DNA of 64,000 nucleotides, taken from NCBI RefSeq assembly GCF_029962835.1, contig NC_080583.1, positions 1,302,001 through 1,366,000 of the forward strand, written 5' to 3'. The notes under the pieces are model-generated. The model searched no databases and was not told the DNA's origin. It worked only from the letters and a program-made list of their open reading frames with translations. This document shows positions 47,825 to 60,148 of this stretch, piece after piece (positions within the stretch are counted from its first letter, which is position 1; each line of letters begins with the position of its first letter). The translations under genes and the position numbers were made by a program. This stretch comes from Magnolia sinica. Taxonomy: Eukaryota; Streptophyta; Magnoliopsida; Magnoliales; Magnoliaceae.

Positions 47825-50800
47825 ATGACAGGGCGGAGAGAGAGAAGCTCCGGTCCGTCGATCCGGGGGTCCCGGATCGCAGTGGCGGTTGGAATCGGTA
47901 TTTCCCTCGGTTGCGTCTTCGCGTTTCTCTTTCCCCACGGCTTCTTCGGTTCCGATCCGCCGCGGGAGCACCAAAACTCCAAGTTCGCCCTACAGGTACC
48001 GACTTCCCTGCCCTGCCCTAGAATGCCTTCTCTTTTTCTTCCAGAATGTTCGTTCCTCTGGTAATTTCGTAATTTTTAAGGGCCGTCTCTGTTAATTTCG
48101 TAATTTCGCCCTTCCGCCGCGTTGTTTGGAATTTCTTGGAATTTTAATGGAGAATCGAGAATTCTTTAGAAATTCTGCTGGAAATTATAGGGCATAGAAG
48201 TTCATCTGGCTGTCCGATCGCCCTTGTTTGATCCACAGTGGTGCCTACCTGGCCGTACTGTCGGATGATCTGGACTGTCCATCTTGTTCGGCTGAACTGT
48301 TTGATGGTCAACTGTATAAAAATCGCTCCGATGGACGATCCTATTTGCCAGATTTTTTTTCATGTTGAATGTGGACAGTTGACAATCTTTGGTTGAGATC
48401 CCTCCATTTGAGGGCTGATGATCATAATAGATGTTCCGTCTAGCTGTCTGATCGCCCTTGGTTTATCCACAGTGGAGCCCACATAGCTGTACTGTCGGAT
48501 GATCTGGACTGTCCATTTTGTGGGGCTTAACTGTTTGATGGTCAGCTTTACAAAATCATGCCGATGGACGATCCTGTCCACCTGGTTTTCCCTGTTGAAT
48601 GTGGATCATTGACAATCTTTGGTTGAACCCGGCCATTCAATGGCTGCCGCGATGTCTGATCACGCGTCGTCCATCCTCAGTGGAGCATGGCTGTACTGTC
48701 ATATGATCAGGACTCTCCATTTTGTTGGGCTTAACTGTTTGATGGTCAACTTTACAAAATCGCTCTGATGGACGATCCTATCCACCTGATTTTCGCTGTT
48801 GAATGTGGACTGTTGACAATCTTTGGGAGTGCTGCCGCCAGAATTGAAGTTCCAGCTGGATGTATGATTGCCCTTGGTCCATCCACAGTGGAGCCCACAT
48901 GGCCATATTGTCGGATGACATGGACTGTCCATCTTGTTGGGCTTAACTGTTTGATGGTCAACTGTGACAAAAATCGCCCCGATGGACAATCCTATCTGCC
49001 TTATTTTCTCTGTCGAATGTGGACCATCGACCATCTTTGTATTTACATGTACATACAAGGGCCACCGATCAGATGGATAGGGTTGGTTACTTGACTAATG
49101 CGATATATGAACAGTCAAATCACTTCAGGGACCCCAAGATGGATGATCTGAGCAATTATCCATCAGTCATTATTGATGGGCCGTGCAATGGGTGTTAAGA
49201 ATGCTCAACTAAAGTGGGCCTTGGGTACATATTTTGCTTTATACAGGGAATTTGATTGGAAGCATATCCATGTTATCGGCCAGATCTGCACCTATAATGC
49301 TTATCCTTTTGGTTTTGTTATGATTCTTATATACAACTTTGTAGGGCCAAATCAATGCATAGTATGATTAAAATGGTGGTGAATGGCCTCTTTAGATGTA
49401 GTTCATATTGGGAATGAGTCGGAATGAGGCCCCCTTTGGCAAGTTTGGTGGAGGTGGAGCCATTTTAGCACATCCCCCAGTTGCAGATGGCAGAATGCGC
49501 TTATTACTTTTGTTTGCAAAAATCCAGCAATGAGAATCAGGTGATCAGTGATTGCAGTTTATCGGTTAATACCATCAATATCACATGTGGGTGATACGAA
49601 GCCGAGCTTAAGTTTACTTTCTTCCCCGCATCGTGCTATGTTTCCCAAAATAGCAGGAACACCTAAATGGAGCCTTAGAATTTTGCTTTCTCTTGAATAT
49701 CTTCGTGTGTTTACCTTGCGTTCCTGACATTTTGCAACTCTGTATTGTACTCTTTATAAATTTACCTGGCATGGTCATACGTCATTCATTTGTCTGGTTG
49801 GCCTGTTTTCTTTTGGCTATCTTTTGATTGCTAGGTTAACTCGTCCCCATGTGACACACCTGAACGGATTAACATGTTGAAGTCAGAGATAGTTTCATTG
49901 TCGGAGAAGAATGCAGAATTGAAAAGGCAGATCCGGGATCTCAATATGAAGTTTCAGTTGGCTGAGCAAGGGAAGGATCAGGCGCAAAAGCAGTTTCTGG
50001 TGTTGGGAGAACAGCATAAAGCGGGGCCTTTTGGTACCGTCAAGGCTCTAAGAACCAATCCGACTGTCCTTCCTGATGAATCCGTGAACCCAAGACTGGC
50101 AAAGATACTTGAGAAAGTGGCTGTGCAGAAAGAGCTTATAGTCGCATTGGCAAATTCAAACGTGAGAGAAATGTTGGAGGTTTGGTTCAGGAACATCCAG
50201 CGAGTGGGCATACCAAATTATCTGGTCGTAGCTTTGGACGATGATACAGAGAATTTCTGCAAATTGAAGGGAGTCCCGGTCTACAGAAGAGACCCCGATG
50301 CAGGTGTCGATTCCGTTGGGCAAATGGGTGGCAACCATGCTGTCTCAGGGTTGAAATTCCGCATCCTGAGGGAGTTTTTGCAGCTTGGTTACAGCGTCCT
50401 CCTCTCGGATGTCGATATAGTGTATTTACAGAATCCATTCAATCATCTGCAAAGGGATTCAGACGTGGAATCCATGACCGATGGTCATAATAACATGACA
50501 GCTTATGGATACAACGATGTCTTCGATGAACCTAAGATGGGTTGGGCCCGATATGCTCATACAATGCGCATATGGGTTTACAACTCCGGATTCTTCTACA
50601 TTAGGCCTACAATCCCATCAATTGAGCTTTTGGACCGTGTCGCTGATCGGCTTTCCCGGCAGCCCAAGTCATGGGATCAAGCAGTGTTCAACGAGGAGCT
50701 CTTCTACCCGTCACACCCAGGTTACGATGGGCTCCATGCTTCCAGGCGAACCATGGATTACTATCTATTTATGAACAGCAAAGTCCTGTTCAAGACTGTG

Positions 50801-50953
50801 AGGAACGATGCTAACCTCCGCAAGCTAAAGCCGGTGATCATTCACGTGAACTACCATCCAGATAAGCTGCCGAGAATGAAAGCAGTCGTGGAATTTTATG
50901 TGAATGGCAACCAAGATGCACTGAAACCTTTCCCTGATGGTTCAGAGTGGTAG
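47825..50953 (+). CDS. RRA: Arabinosyltransferase RRA1/2/3-type (GT77), two exons
   Basis: Exons 47825-47995 and 49835-50953 are joined in phase 0 (CAG|GTACC donor, GCTAG acceptor) and encode 429 residues, the size I remember for Arabidopsis RRA2/RRA3. RRA enzymes sit in the Golgi as type II membrane proteins and add the second arabinofuranose to hydroxyproline-linked arabinose on extensins, needed for wall assembly and root-hair growth. Visible: short basic N-terminus (MTGRRERSS), one membrane anchor (about 18-40), coiled-coil stem (about 71-105), conserved [20 protein letters not shown] stretch, and a GT77 domain with the DxD motif in [14 protein letters not shown] (D249, D251), NSGFFYIRP (from 307) and [18 protein letters not shown] (from 337), ending [19 protein letters not shown]. 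All key motifs are intact. A MITE abuts the promoter and the intron holds a tandem repeat. Which of RRA1-3 it matches best is not decided. It converges with the bZIP gene downstream. Confidence 0.94.
48205..49050. repeat. ~4-unit tandem repeat in the RRA intron
   Basis: Units of about 195-235 bases start near 48205, 48440, 48647 and 48852. Each holds GATCGCCCTTG-like sequence, ATCCACAGTGGAGCC, TGTACTGTCGGATGATCTGG, ACTGTTTGATGGTCAACT, GATGGACGATCCTATC and TTGAATGTGGAC then TTGACAATCTTTGG. Units differ by roughly 10-20% and small indels. It produces repeated minus-strand frames that are not genes. It takes up almost half of the 1839-base intron. Confidence 0.9.
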
Positions 50954-52241
50954 AAGATTACATTTCAGTTGCCACATGCTAGAGTTTGTGGGCTTTTGCT
51001 CTTGATACTCCAGAAGCGTTCAAAGCTTATCGGATTTCACCTTTTCTGACAGCGTTGTGAGCTCTATCTTTCAATTCCCACCTCACTTGAGATTTGAATT
51101 CTCCTATGAATTGCATTACGCTGGAATAACTTGCGTTACTCCATGTAGCAGTTTGGTCAGTCCTTAGACGAGTTTTTACCTTCGATTTACTTGTACTGCA
51201 GGAAGGTATGTTGTATCATTTCCAGTCTGTATTGATACTGCTTGAACGTAGCTGTTTTGGGTTGGCACCTCAATCTTTTCAGTTTCGAATTTGGTGATTT
51301 CCATTGAAGGTGATGAGTTTTTATAATGCCGTCCAAATATTTGTATGGTACCCATTCAAGCTTTCAGTTTGTGCAAGTAGGGCCCATATTTTCAGGCATC
51401 CAAACCATTCATGTGATGGTCTCACCTTGGATTATCTATACACCTAAAATCCCTAATTGGAAGATCCTAGCTATAGAATATCCAGCCTTTTTTGTGGTTG
51501 AATGTGAACCATTGCTGTGTTTTCTTTTTCTTGAACTGTCTATTTCTTGACCACCTATTAAAGAGCTAGGATTTTCCCATTGATGGATTTTGGTGCATGG
51601 GTCATCCATGTTGAGGCCCATCATGTTAACAGTTTGGATCATTAAGCTACAGGCCCTAATGATCAAAGATATGATCATCAGGTGGGCCATGCAATTTGAA
51701 CCATGACTCAATTTCCCTTAAGCTGTTCTTTTTTTTTCTTTTTTTTCATACATTGTTCATCATGATGATTATATGGGCCTGGTTTTTTAGAATGGCATCT
51801 AAATTGTTGGGATCTTCCGATGACAGACTGCCCTGATCCTATTGGACCCATGTGTGCATTTCAACAAACACTGGGAAAGGAAGAAATGATAAATCTTGGG
51901 TAGTATGTGGGCCATTTTGTATCTCTTTCCAACCATCCATTTCATAGGACACGAATCTAAATGTTAGGATTGGGCAATCCCAGTGATTCTCAACGCGTGG
52001 TCAATCTAAAGTGGGGCCAGTGGTCTACAACGGTGAAAACAACATGGGCCCCATTTTGTATAACTGAAAATCCCAGTACTGGTTAGTCAGAGGCTCTGGT
52101 GGAGGATGCATTATTAGGATTCTGTCCTACCCATTAAATCCGCAAGATTCTAAGGCCAATCAAAGCATCTTTAAATATTTCAGGCTCGTACCTTTTTAAC
52201 TTTCAATGTGCATATTTATAGCATTTCTTCCCAAGAACTTT
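50954..52241. other. 3' region of RRA and gene-free gap
   Basis: No gene. A T-rich tract lies at 51728-51747. Several GTGGGCC phrases suggest decayed MITE pieces near 51350-51700 and 51900-52060, without clear ends. Confidence 0.5.
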
Positions 52242-52589
52242 GATACTCTGGCTGAGTGTGATGGATGATACACAGGCAATTAGGAATTACCTATAAATTG
52301 GATTGAACTGGCCGAATCCTGGAATCTAGATGAGCCAACAATTACTCTTTTTGTATTTTTTTTGTTTTAATCTATTATCTATCTGATTGCTGGACATTTA
52401 TTGACACAGAAGAATGAAAAACATCCAACAGTCCTATTTCAACAAACAAGTGTCCAAGAATTAGAAGTTAGGATTGTTCACATAATCATATTTGGGGACT
52501 GACATGGGACTGGGTCCCACAATATAGTATGCCACTTATACAATTTCTAAGTGCCTGCGTATCATGCGTCAAGCTCTGCCAGAGTATTC
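52242..52589. mobile_element. GATACTCTGGC MITE family, copy 3
   Basis: Left end GATACTCTGGCTGAGTGTGA and right end, inverted, GAATACTCTGGCAGAGCTTG. Family landmarks AACAAACAAGTGTCCAAGAA and GTTAGGATTGTTCACATAAT are present. It lies between the convergent RRA and bZIP genes. Confidence 0.8.
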
Positions 52590-53255
52590 GAATAACTCTC
52601 CCAACAAAATTGCAATTTCACAATGTCATTACATTTTACTCCAAAAAGGCCCCCAGCCGCTACAATCAAGACGGCCCACCTACAACAGCTTGAAATTTCC
52701 AGCCCTATTGACGAAGCCATTGATTCATGAAGTTATCCTATCATTGCCGTATTGATCCTATTAACAAAGTTCAATCCATGGCCATTCGTAAGGTGGGACT
52801 GCAGTGAATATGCCATGGCCTGAAACTCAGCTTGGTCCACCCATCAAGCAGGCAGCATTGTGTACAAGGTAAAAGAAAAAGAGATACAGAATAGTTCGTA
52901 TTCAACATTTACATGCACCCAACTTACGACTGAACCTCTTGTTTTATGGGCCATGGCATGTTCACAACAGCCCACACCTGATGAGCGCACATGCCACAAT
53001 GCATTCATTCAAGCTGCCTCAACATTTCTCAGTGCAGCAATAAAACAAACAAAACAAATACAAGTACTCATGTAACAATAATCCTACAAACACCTATTTT
53101 TGGCTGTTATTTTTACAGCAATGTACAAAGCTTTCGCTGCCCTGAGTATATAATACAATATTTATACTGACAAAAAAGGCCCGCTCATAAAAAAGAAAAA
53201 ACAATGGTTAAGATTAAAATTAGTAGATCAAAACAAGTATCAGTTGGTATTCAAA
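52590..53255. other. 3' flank of the bZIP gene
   Basis: Downstream side of the minus-strand bZIP gene, likely including its 3' UTR. ATTATTGT/TATTGTATT runs near 53075-53160 could hold the polyadenylation signal on the minus strand. No other gene. Confidence 0.45.
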
Positions 53256-56200
53256 TCAGGAATCAGATTCATGCTTCCCGTTTGAATTGTGGGCCATGTC
53301 ATTTTCCTGACCAGGAACGGAGGAGCTGATCCCGTTGGATGTGTTGCGAGCCTGACCATTGCCTTCGCCATCAACGGATTGGGATGATTTGGTGTCAATG
53401 AAAAGTTCGAGCATAGATACCACTTCGGGTCCATACAATTGGGCCAGCCGTTCCTGTTCCAACAAATTATGCTTTGTCAGAATCATCACCATAAGAGAAA
53501 TGCAACGGCACCAAGCAAGGATAAGAATCCTGCCAACATCGCACATGCTAATGTGCTAATGATATGGGACATTCATTAGATGGACCCCACATTTTACCAA
53601 ACGACCTTCAGTAAGTGAAATGCTCTCTTGGGGGTGAAATCCACTGCAATTCCCTTCGGCTTTTCTTTTTTTTTTTTGAACATTCCCTTGTCTATTTCTT
53701 TCTCTAAACAATCGTAGAGATGAGCACTATGGGGCCCATTTGGTGTGTGTATGACATACAAACCTTCAAACAGGTGCACCCACCATGATGAGCAAACGAA
53801 CAGACTGATCCAATCTTCAGGTGGGACGCATGCAAATTAGGTCTTATGGGTGGTATAATTTTTTTATATGGTGTGGACCAGCCCTATGAATGGATCAGCC
53901 TGACTTTTGGTTCGTCCAATCATCATGGTGGGTGCACCTGTTGGACGGGTTGGATGTCACAGACGCTTTGGTGTAAAAATCTCGTATTTTTCTAAGGTAA
54001 AAATATATTTAAATAGACCAGGTTTGTGACATCAGGTTGGTGATCAGCTGTTGGTTAGTCACCTAAACGGTTCTGCAGTAACTATTACTTAGGTTCCCTT
54101 CCTCCTTCCCTCCCTCCCACTACCAACCATTTAAAGTTGTCAGGAAAAAAAATAAAATCCCCAGCGAGGTGGAAAACCACAGAGGGTAATAAAAGCAAAC
54201 CTTTATAGTCACGTTTTCGGATGTTAGCTTGTCGCATTCTCCAGAAAGCCGTTGTATCTCGTTCTTTAGGGTCTGATTCTCTTCATTCAATGTATGCACC
54301 CTAGCCGCTAACTCTTCGCACTCGGCCTAGCACAAGCAAGAAGCAAAACATAAAAATCAGATTTCATCTATGGAAGGTAGCATGAACGTGATCTCGATTT
54401 TTTACAAGGCTCAATTGAAAAGGAACATCAATGCACGCAGATGTTACTGAGGAATATGATTCAAGTCTTCTGTTGAAATCTTACTTGATTACACAACCAG
54501 CTAAATAAAACATGACGTGTATAAATTACAAAACTTGTGAACAACATAGGAAAGGAACCTGCATATAAGACATCATGTGAGATCATTTACAGATTGTTCA
54601 TGTACAGCTCTCAAGGCATTATAGGATCCTCAACCTTACAAGTGGGATCCATGGCTCAGTAACACAAATCAATGGACCACTCCCCAAAATGCTTCCAGAT
54701 TGAAAGATCCTAGCCACCAATTTTGGGCCTTTCCACACACACGGAGAGAGAGGGCACATTCACAAGGAATATAATATGATGTAGATCCTATCAAGGTCCA
54801 GTTGAACCGAGAAACCGCCCTGCCCCAGTCTAAGGAAGCAAATGGCCGCTGCCAATGATAATTGCAATCCGGCCATCATTAGTACAGAAGCACCTCTTGC
54901 ATAACTGAGAAACCGCTCTGTTCCAGTCCAAGGAAGCAAGTGGCCACTGCCAATGATGACTTGGAATCGGGCCATCGCTCGCAGAAGCAATTCTCCATCC
55001 GGAATGCCACCATTTCTGCTTTAGAAATTCACTACGTTCCAGAAATGCGATGGGCCCTACCTCTAGACAATGGCTGAATGCTGAGATGACTTCCATCTCT
55101 ACCCATGATCTAGCATAGACAGAGCACCATTACATGAAGATTGATGCAAACCAAGAATTTCATGAAAAGGGCTAAAGCAATATGCAAGGGGAGAGATATA
55201 AGAAGAGAATAACGGCACATGCAGCAACATGGCAAATGTGTGAAAGATCCAGGCCATGCACAAAGGGAGGCTCAATGCAAACATGTCTTGTCCCAAAAGC
55301 CAGGATGGTCCACCCATCAGATGAGGCAAAACTGTACGTTGTATGTGAGCCATTGAAGATAGGCCCACCTGATGAGTGGATTGCCCAATTGGCCAGGATT
55401 TGACACAAGCGCCACATTGGCATCTGTGCTACAATTCACCTTGTTGATCGCTTCTCATGCGAATTGTTGTATTCTATTTCTCACATTCGTTATGAGGGCC
55501 TAACGTATGTTCCAAGCAAAGGTTGTATTTTCCAGTCCGCCCTAAAGTATGTCTAATGCAAGGGCATTTTCACACCGGGCTCGAGTGGGGTGGCCTGTGG
55601 GATGCAGGGGCACACTCGGGGTGGGCAGCCTGTGTGAGGCAGGTGGCTCGTGTGAGTTGTCTGGTTATGTTGTCTGGTTCTGGTTAACTGCTATTACTAA
55701 ACTCGGATCTCAAAGCAACGAATACAATTAGAAAATGGGTTAGAAATACATGTAGGTAATATCTGCCATTAAGAGGGCTAATCTTTTTCACCACCCAAAT
55801 AAAAAAAAAAAAAAAGAACTCATTTCATAACTGACCTAGACTTTACAAAAATAACCTATCTATGCCAGGGAATCCTCAAAAAGACCAAACTAACCTTGAA
55901 CAATCAGGATCTGATAGATATCATTGATTTCCAAAAATAACTGGTGATGACTTTGATGAGTTGTCCAAAGACTCAAAACTGGTCCTTTGTTTTCATTTTT
56001 ATCTTTTTGATAGGTAAGCTGGGCTCAAACCAGAGACCTCAATGTTGGAACTGTTCCTTCTTGGAGTTCGCCGGGAATGCAAACTTCAAGCTATTTAAAA
56101 TTTAAAGGCTGCATGCATTTGTACCCAAAAGTAGTGGAAGCGGGAGTGTAGAAATGGGAGCCTCCAACAGTGAAATAAAGCTAGATCGAACCATAGCCTA

Positions 56201-59200
56201 TGGGAATCATGAAAGTCTAAAGAAAGATTCGTGCAACTATGTGCATACCTGTTTGCGCAATCTTGACCTCCTAGCAGACTCCCGATTAGATTGCTTCCTC
56301 TTCCATTTCTTTAGTTCACGTTCATCCTATCAAGACGAGATCCCAAGTCATAACGAAGGCACTGGAAAACCTTAAACATTGAAGATGGTGTAAGTTGTGT
56401 AGTTTCATGTTGAGTTTAGATTGGTCAACGAGGCCGTACTGAAATTTTTACAATATGTGAATCAGGCAAAAATATTCAAAAAAAAAAAAAAAAAAAAAAA
56501 AACCTCCTCATATAACATATACAACAGTGTTTAAAATAGCTTATGCTACATGGCACATCATAGTGTAGCCTTGGCCCTCGGTGCAATGGAATTAGCTCAA
56601 GTCACATGTAGCATATGCTGCATGCTACATATGCTAATACTATAAGTTATTTTTCATAAAGCATTAACATCAATTAATTACATTTTGCTATTTTCACTAA
56701 ATATTAGATAATGTATTCAATGATTTTAGTGACATAATACAAGCAACAGTGTTAAATCAGCTCCGTTGCTACTTTTATCTATATACTTAATTTCTGCCCT
56801 ATTTTCCTATTATTTTAGGTTGCATTGGTTGCACCAAGTATCATGAAGTTTCATGATATTTCATTATTATTCAATCTCCTTTGGTGAAAAATATCATGAA
56901 ATATTCCATTCAACCAAATACAGCCTTAATTAAAAATATAAAAGTAATGTGTAATTTACGCTACACAGTGCATAGCTTATGCCTCACACTTCAGAGGGGC
57001 AAACACTACTTCACATTACTTGCTATTTAAGTCTCTGACATAGACATACTCGAGATAGAAACCTCATTCCTGCGAGAATGGAAACCTACTTCCTGCAAGA
57101 ATGGTTTACTTCTCTTAGAACAATTAAGTTATTTTGTTTTAAGCATGCTATCGGTTCTATCTTCTTGAAGATGTTCTTCGATATTCTTTATGTGGAATAA
57201 GCTATCATTTCCTCCCAACTTTTATTTAAGTTGAAACAGAACTCCGTTTAGAAGTGAAGTGCCAAGCCAATCCCAAGCCAGTTAAAGAAGGGTTATCGTC
57301 AGGTGGCAACTCGCCAGCACAAGTAAAACTTGCCATAATGAAAATAAATGGTTCGAATCTTGTGACTGGCAAAACGGCATTTGTCAAAGTCAACCCTGAA
57401 GCACTGGGGCAAGGCTAGAATCACCAAATAGAATAGGCTAGAACTCATGGGTTAAAAGTGCCAGTTTCAGCGATATGAACCGTGCCGGATGGTACTACTT
57501 AAAAAGTCATTACAGGAAAACTTGCACACGGCAGCTTGTGCATGAGCATCTACCAGTGTAGAGCAGTGGATTTACAGTGGTTGAAGATGCTGAAGAGGAT
57601 TCCTGAAAAAGAATAACAAGGGAAAACGTGCCATTTGATGAAAATCTGCAATACCATCCATTGGTTTTCAGGCATAAACCCTTCGGGTCCGATCATTCCA
57701 GTAGGAAGTACTCCAGGTGAGGCAACGGCAGCAATAGGTCTTGCCTTTATAGGTGCGGGTCCAGCAGCAGATGAATTCCAGTGATCCATTCCAATACTCA
57801 AATTGGTTGCAGGCGCTGTAATTGCAGACTTCCTTCGTGCTGAAATTGGGAGTTTTGTGGCAGGCTGCCCCCTATTACTGAAAGAGGATTCAATAGCCGC
57901 AATGCTATATTGAGTAGCATTATTATGTTGTGCAATTGCTCCTGAGAAAATCCTTCGAGTTAAAACAAATATAATTAATTAAAGCATAGAAACCTAAGAA
58001 TCTCAAAAGAAAATAATACCATCTGCAAGCATCTCATCGAAGCTTCTTCTCCTAGTTGCAGGAGATTCCTGTAAAGACAACATGATTTCCCCCTTTAGAT
58101 TAGAGGAAATATACAATATGCAATCCAGCATCAACTTGGCCCACTAAACTGTACATGTGGGGCTCATCTTTTGGCGATTCAAATCCTTCATATGGTGGGC
58201 CCATGGTGGATGGCAGATGTTCCAAAATTTCCCCATCAGATGCTTCTAACCATCCTAGTGGCTCCTGTCAATGTAGACCATGGGTTTCAATAGCCCATTT
58301 TCATTGATGGCTATTATCATCTGATAGGAGGGATGTTAGGGTGTGGTGCATCCTGTGATGGACTGATGGGACCACACCAAACTGACAGCTTAACTCCGTT
58401 GTATCAATAGATAAGGCTATCAATTTCAATCAAGCATTATATGTATCATACCTCATTACATTATCATAATCAACAGACTTCATTACACGCTATGACAAAA
58501 TGAACAGAAACAAAGTATTAGATAATATAAATTCAAATGGAATGCAAAAACGTACTTGTTGGCTCATGTTCTCATCACTTCCATCTGATGAGCCCTCACT
58601 TCTACTTTCATCACTGTTTACCAACAGAGTTAACGTGATAAGCACTAAAACAAGATAATATAGATTAGGGAAAAAAAAACACTGAAACAAAATGAAAGTG
58701 GAAGTATATAGTTGGAAGTCAACACACCTCTGTGAAGCACCATCATTTGCAGAACCAGAGGACGTCTTTCCACCATCACCGGATTTCCCTCCCCTAGACT
58801 TCTTCACTGAACCCCTGTCTGTTGCATCTGGTGGCTTTCTTTCTGTTTCTGTAGTTGTCGCTATCATTCCCTGGGCCTATAGAAGAGAAGGGTTCACAGT
58901 CCAAGTAAATTGACATTTCGATGGGATATGAAAGTCTCCTCGAGCAAGTAGAAGGATTTTCCACATCCATAGTCCTCCAATTATTCATAATCAAAGGAAA
59001 AAAGACTAAGAAAAATTGCAGTAACAAAATTGACTGACAACAGAAATGTTAAGTAATTGCATCGAATTCTTACAACATCAAGAACACACGAAGACTCAAC
59101 AGTCAATATAAGGTGATCTGGAGTCTTGTTTGAGAATAAGATAGTTAAGGCTGCATTTGGGTGCACTGAACTGAATTGCTAATATTCAGTTCAATGAAGG

Positions 59201-60148
59201 GGAATGAACCAAACCGTAATGATGTTTCCAAGTATTTCTTAACAAGAAAGTAGACTAAAATAGCAGTTCCATTCCTTTCAAGTTCAGCGCATGTTTGGAT
59301 ATGAGGAAAACCATCGAAATCTAGGGAAATGGAAAACGTCTCTATTGATGTGACCTTTTGTGTTGTGTGAATACCAAAGAAAATGGAAGATTCCACCAAG
59401 CAATCATCATTAGTGTTTTTGACAGTTTGCATTCTCAAGTACAAGATATGAGGTGACCATGAGAGGAATTTGAGATTTCCACTTGCATCCAAACAATACC
59501 CCTAAAAATGGAACCGTGTTTGCATAAGTGCCTTGGGAAATAATCATTACATAATGATTGAGATTCCAATCCCACAACAAGAATTCCTCCAATGCAAACA
59601 TGCCCTCAATTAGAAACTAATGTAATTGCAAATTGGAACTCAACCACTTCCTATGTATTACTAAGGAAGGGTTTTTTTTTTCCCCCCAACCATTGAACTA
59701 ATTATTGTAATTCAAATGAACATTGCATCAAAATGCCAAATAAAATAAAAAGATAATTCAACTTTCTTGTGAATGAAACCCAGTTCAAAATTAATACAAA
59801 CAATGGGTTAAACTTAGAATAGGAAAATGATGTTTGATTACTCAGTCATGGATGGATGAGCATAAATTCCATGATAAGGATATATAGCAGGGTATGGAAG
59901 TGAGGTCGCAAAAGGTGACAATAAATGCTGAAACCCCACCACAAAAAGCAATCAGGACAAAAGTTCTTTTTGAATTTCAATGGATGTCACAGAGTTTAAC
60001 AATTGCAAAAGCACAAACGTGGTTGGATAATATCAACAAGGTCAGTGACAATCACCTGGCTGCCCAATGTGTAGGGATGTGAGAATGCAGACGAAGCAAC
60101 AGTCGAGGTTAGGAAGGGAGGTGGAGTAGCTCCAGCACCATAGTAGGC
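53256..60148 (-). CDS. GBF1: G-box-binding bZIP factor, GBF1-like (group G), 5' end outside the window
   Basis: Nine exons read on the minus strand: 60148-60056, 59927-59842, 58876-58728, 58613-58556, 58068-58020, 57941-57655, 56326-56249, 54326-54201, 53453-53256 (stop TGA at 53258-53256). They give about 374 residues; the N-terminal exon (usually ending in DWSxSMQ) is not in the window. GBFs bind CACGTG as dimers in the nucleus and act in light, ABA and stress responses. Visible in order: proline-rich MFMR part (AYYGAGATPPPF; SLPYPAIYPYHGIYAHPSM), the Ser/Asp-rich SEGSSDGSDEN stretch, RRRSFDEMLADG, LSIGMDHWN, basic region KRKQSNRESARRSRLRKQ with invariant N and R, then a leucine zipper (ECEELAARVHTLNEENQTLK) and QLYGPEVVSMLE near the end. 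All junctions have GT/AG borders and matching phase except 59842 to 58876, which is out of phase by two, so a small exon or another splice site is missed there. Zipper and tail resemble GBF1 most. Confidence 0.9.
53753..53960. mobile_element. Fold-back MITE-like element in the last bZIP intron
   Basis: The left arm with AACAGGTGCACCCACCATGA is mirrored by the right arm with TCATGGTGGGTGCACCTGTT; matching extends, with gaps, over about 70 bases per side (GACATAC... left, GGATGTCAC right). The centre is ~70 bases. Non-coding. It sits between exons 54201 and 53453. Confidence 0.75.
54327..56248. other. Large bZIP intron between basic region and zipper exons
   Basis: This 1.9-kb intron separates the basic-region exon from the leucine-zipper exon, as in other GBF genes. 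It contains the 98-base duplication at 54809-55004 and an A tract near 55800-55815. Minus-strand frames of 76-89 codons within it arise from the repeat and have no domain. Confidence 0.6.
54809..55004. repeat. 98-bp tandem duplication in the bZIP intron
   Basis: Two units beginning GAGAAACCGCCCTG (54809) and GAGAAACCGCTCTG (54907). Both contain AAGGAAGCAA and CACTGCCAATGAT or CGCTGCCAATGAT. They differ by about 15%. Confidence 0.88.

Noticed and set aside
48360-49094. Repeated frames in the RRA intron as small proteins
   Set aside because: They follow the tandem units, lie on the opposite strand or in an intron, and have no domain.
58794-59027. Minus-strand frame overlapping the third visible GBF exon
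   Set aside because: It is the wrong frame of that exon; the GBF frame is set by the matching junction to the next exon and by homology.
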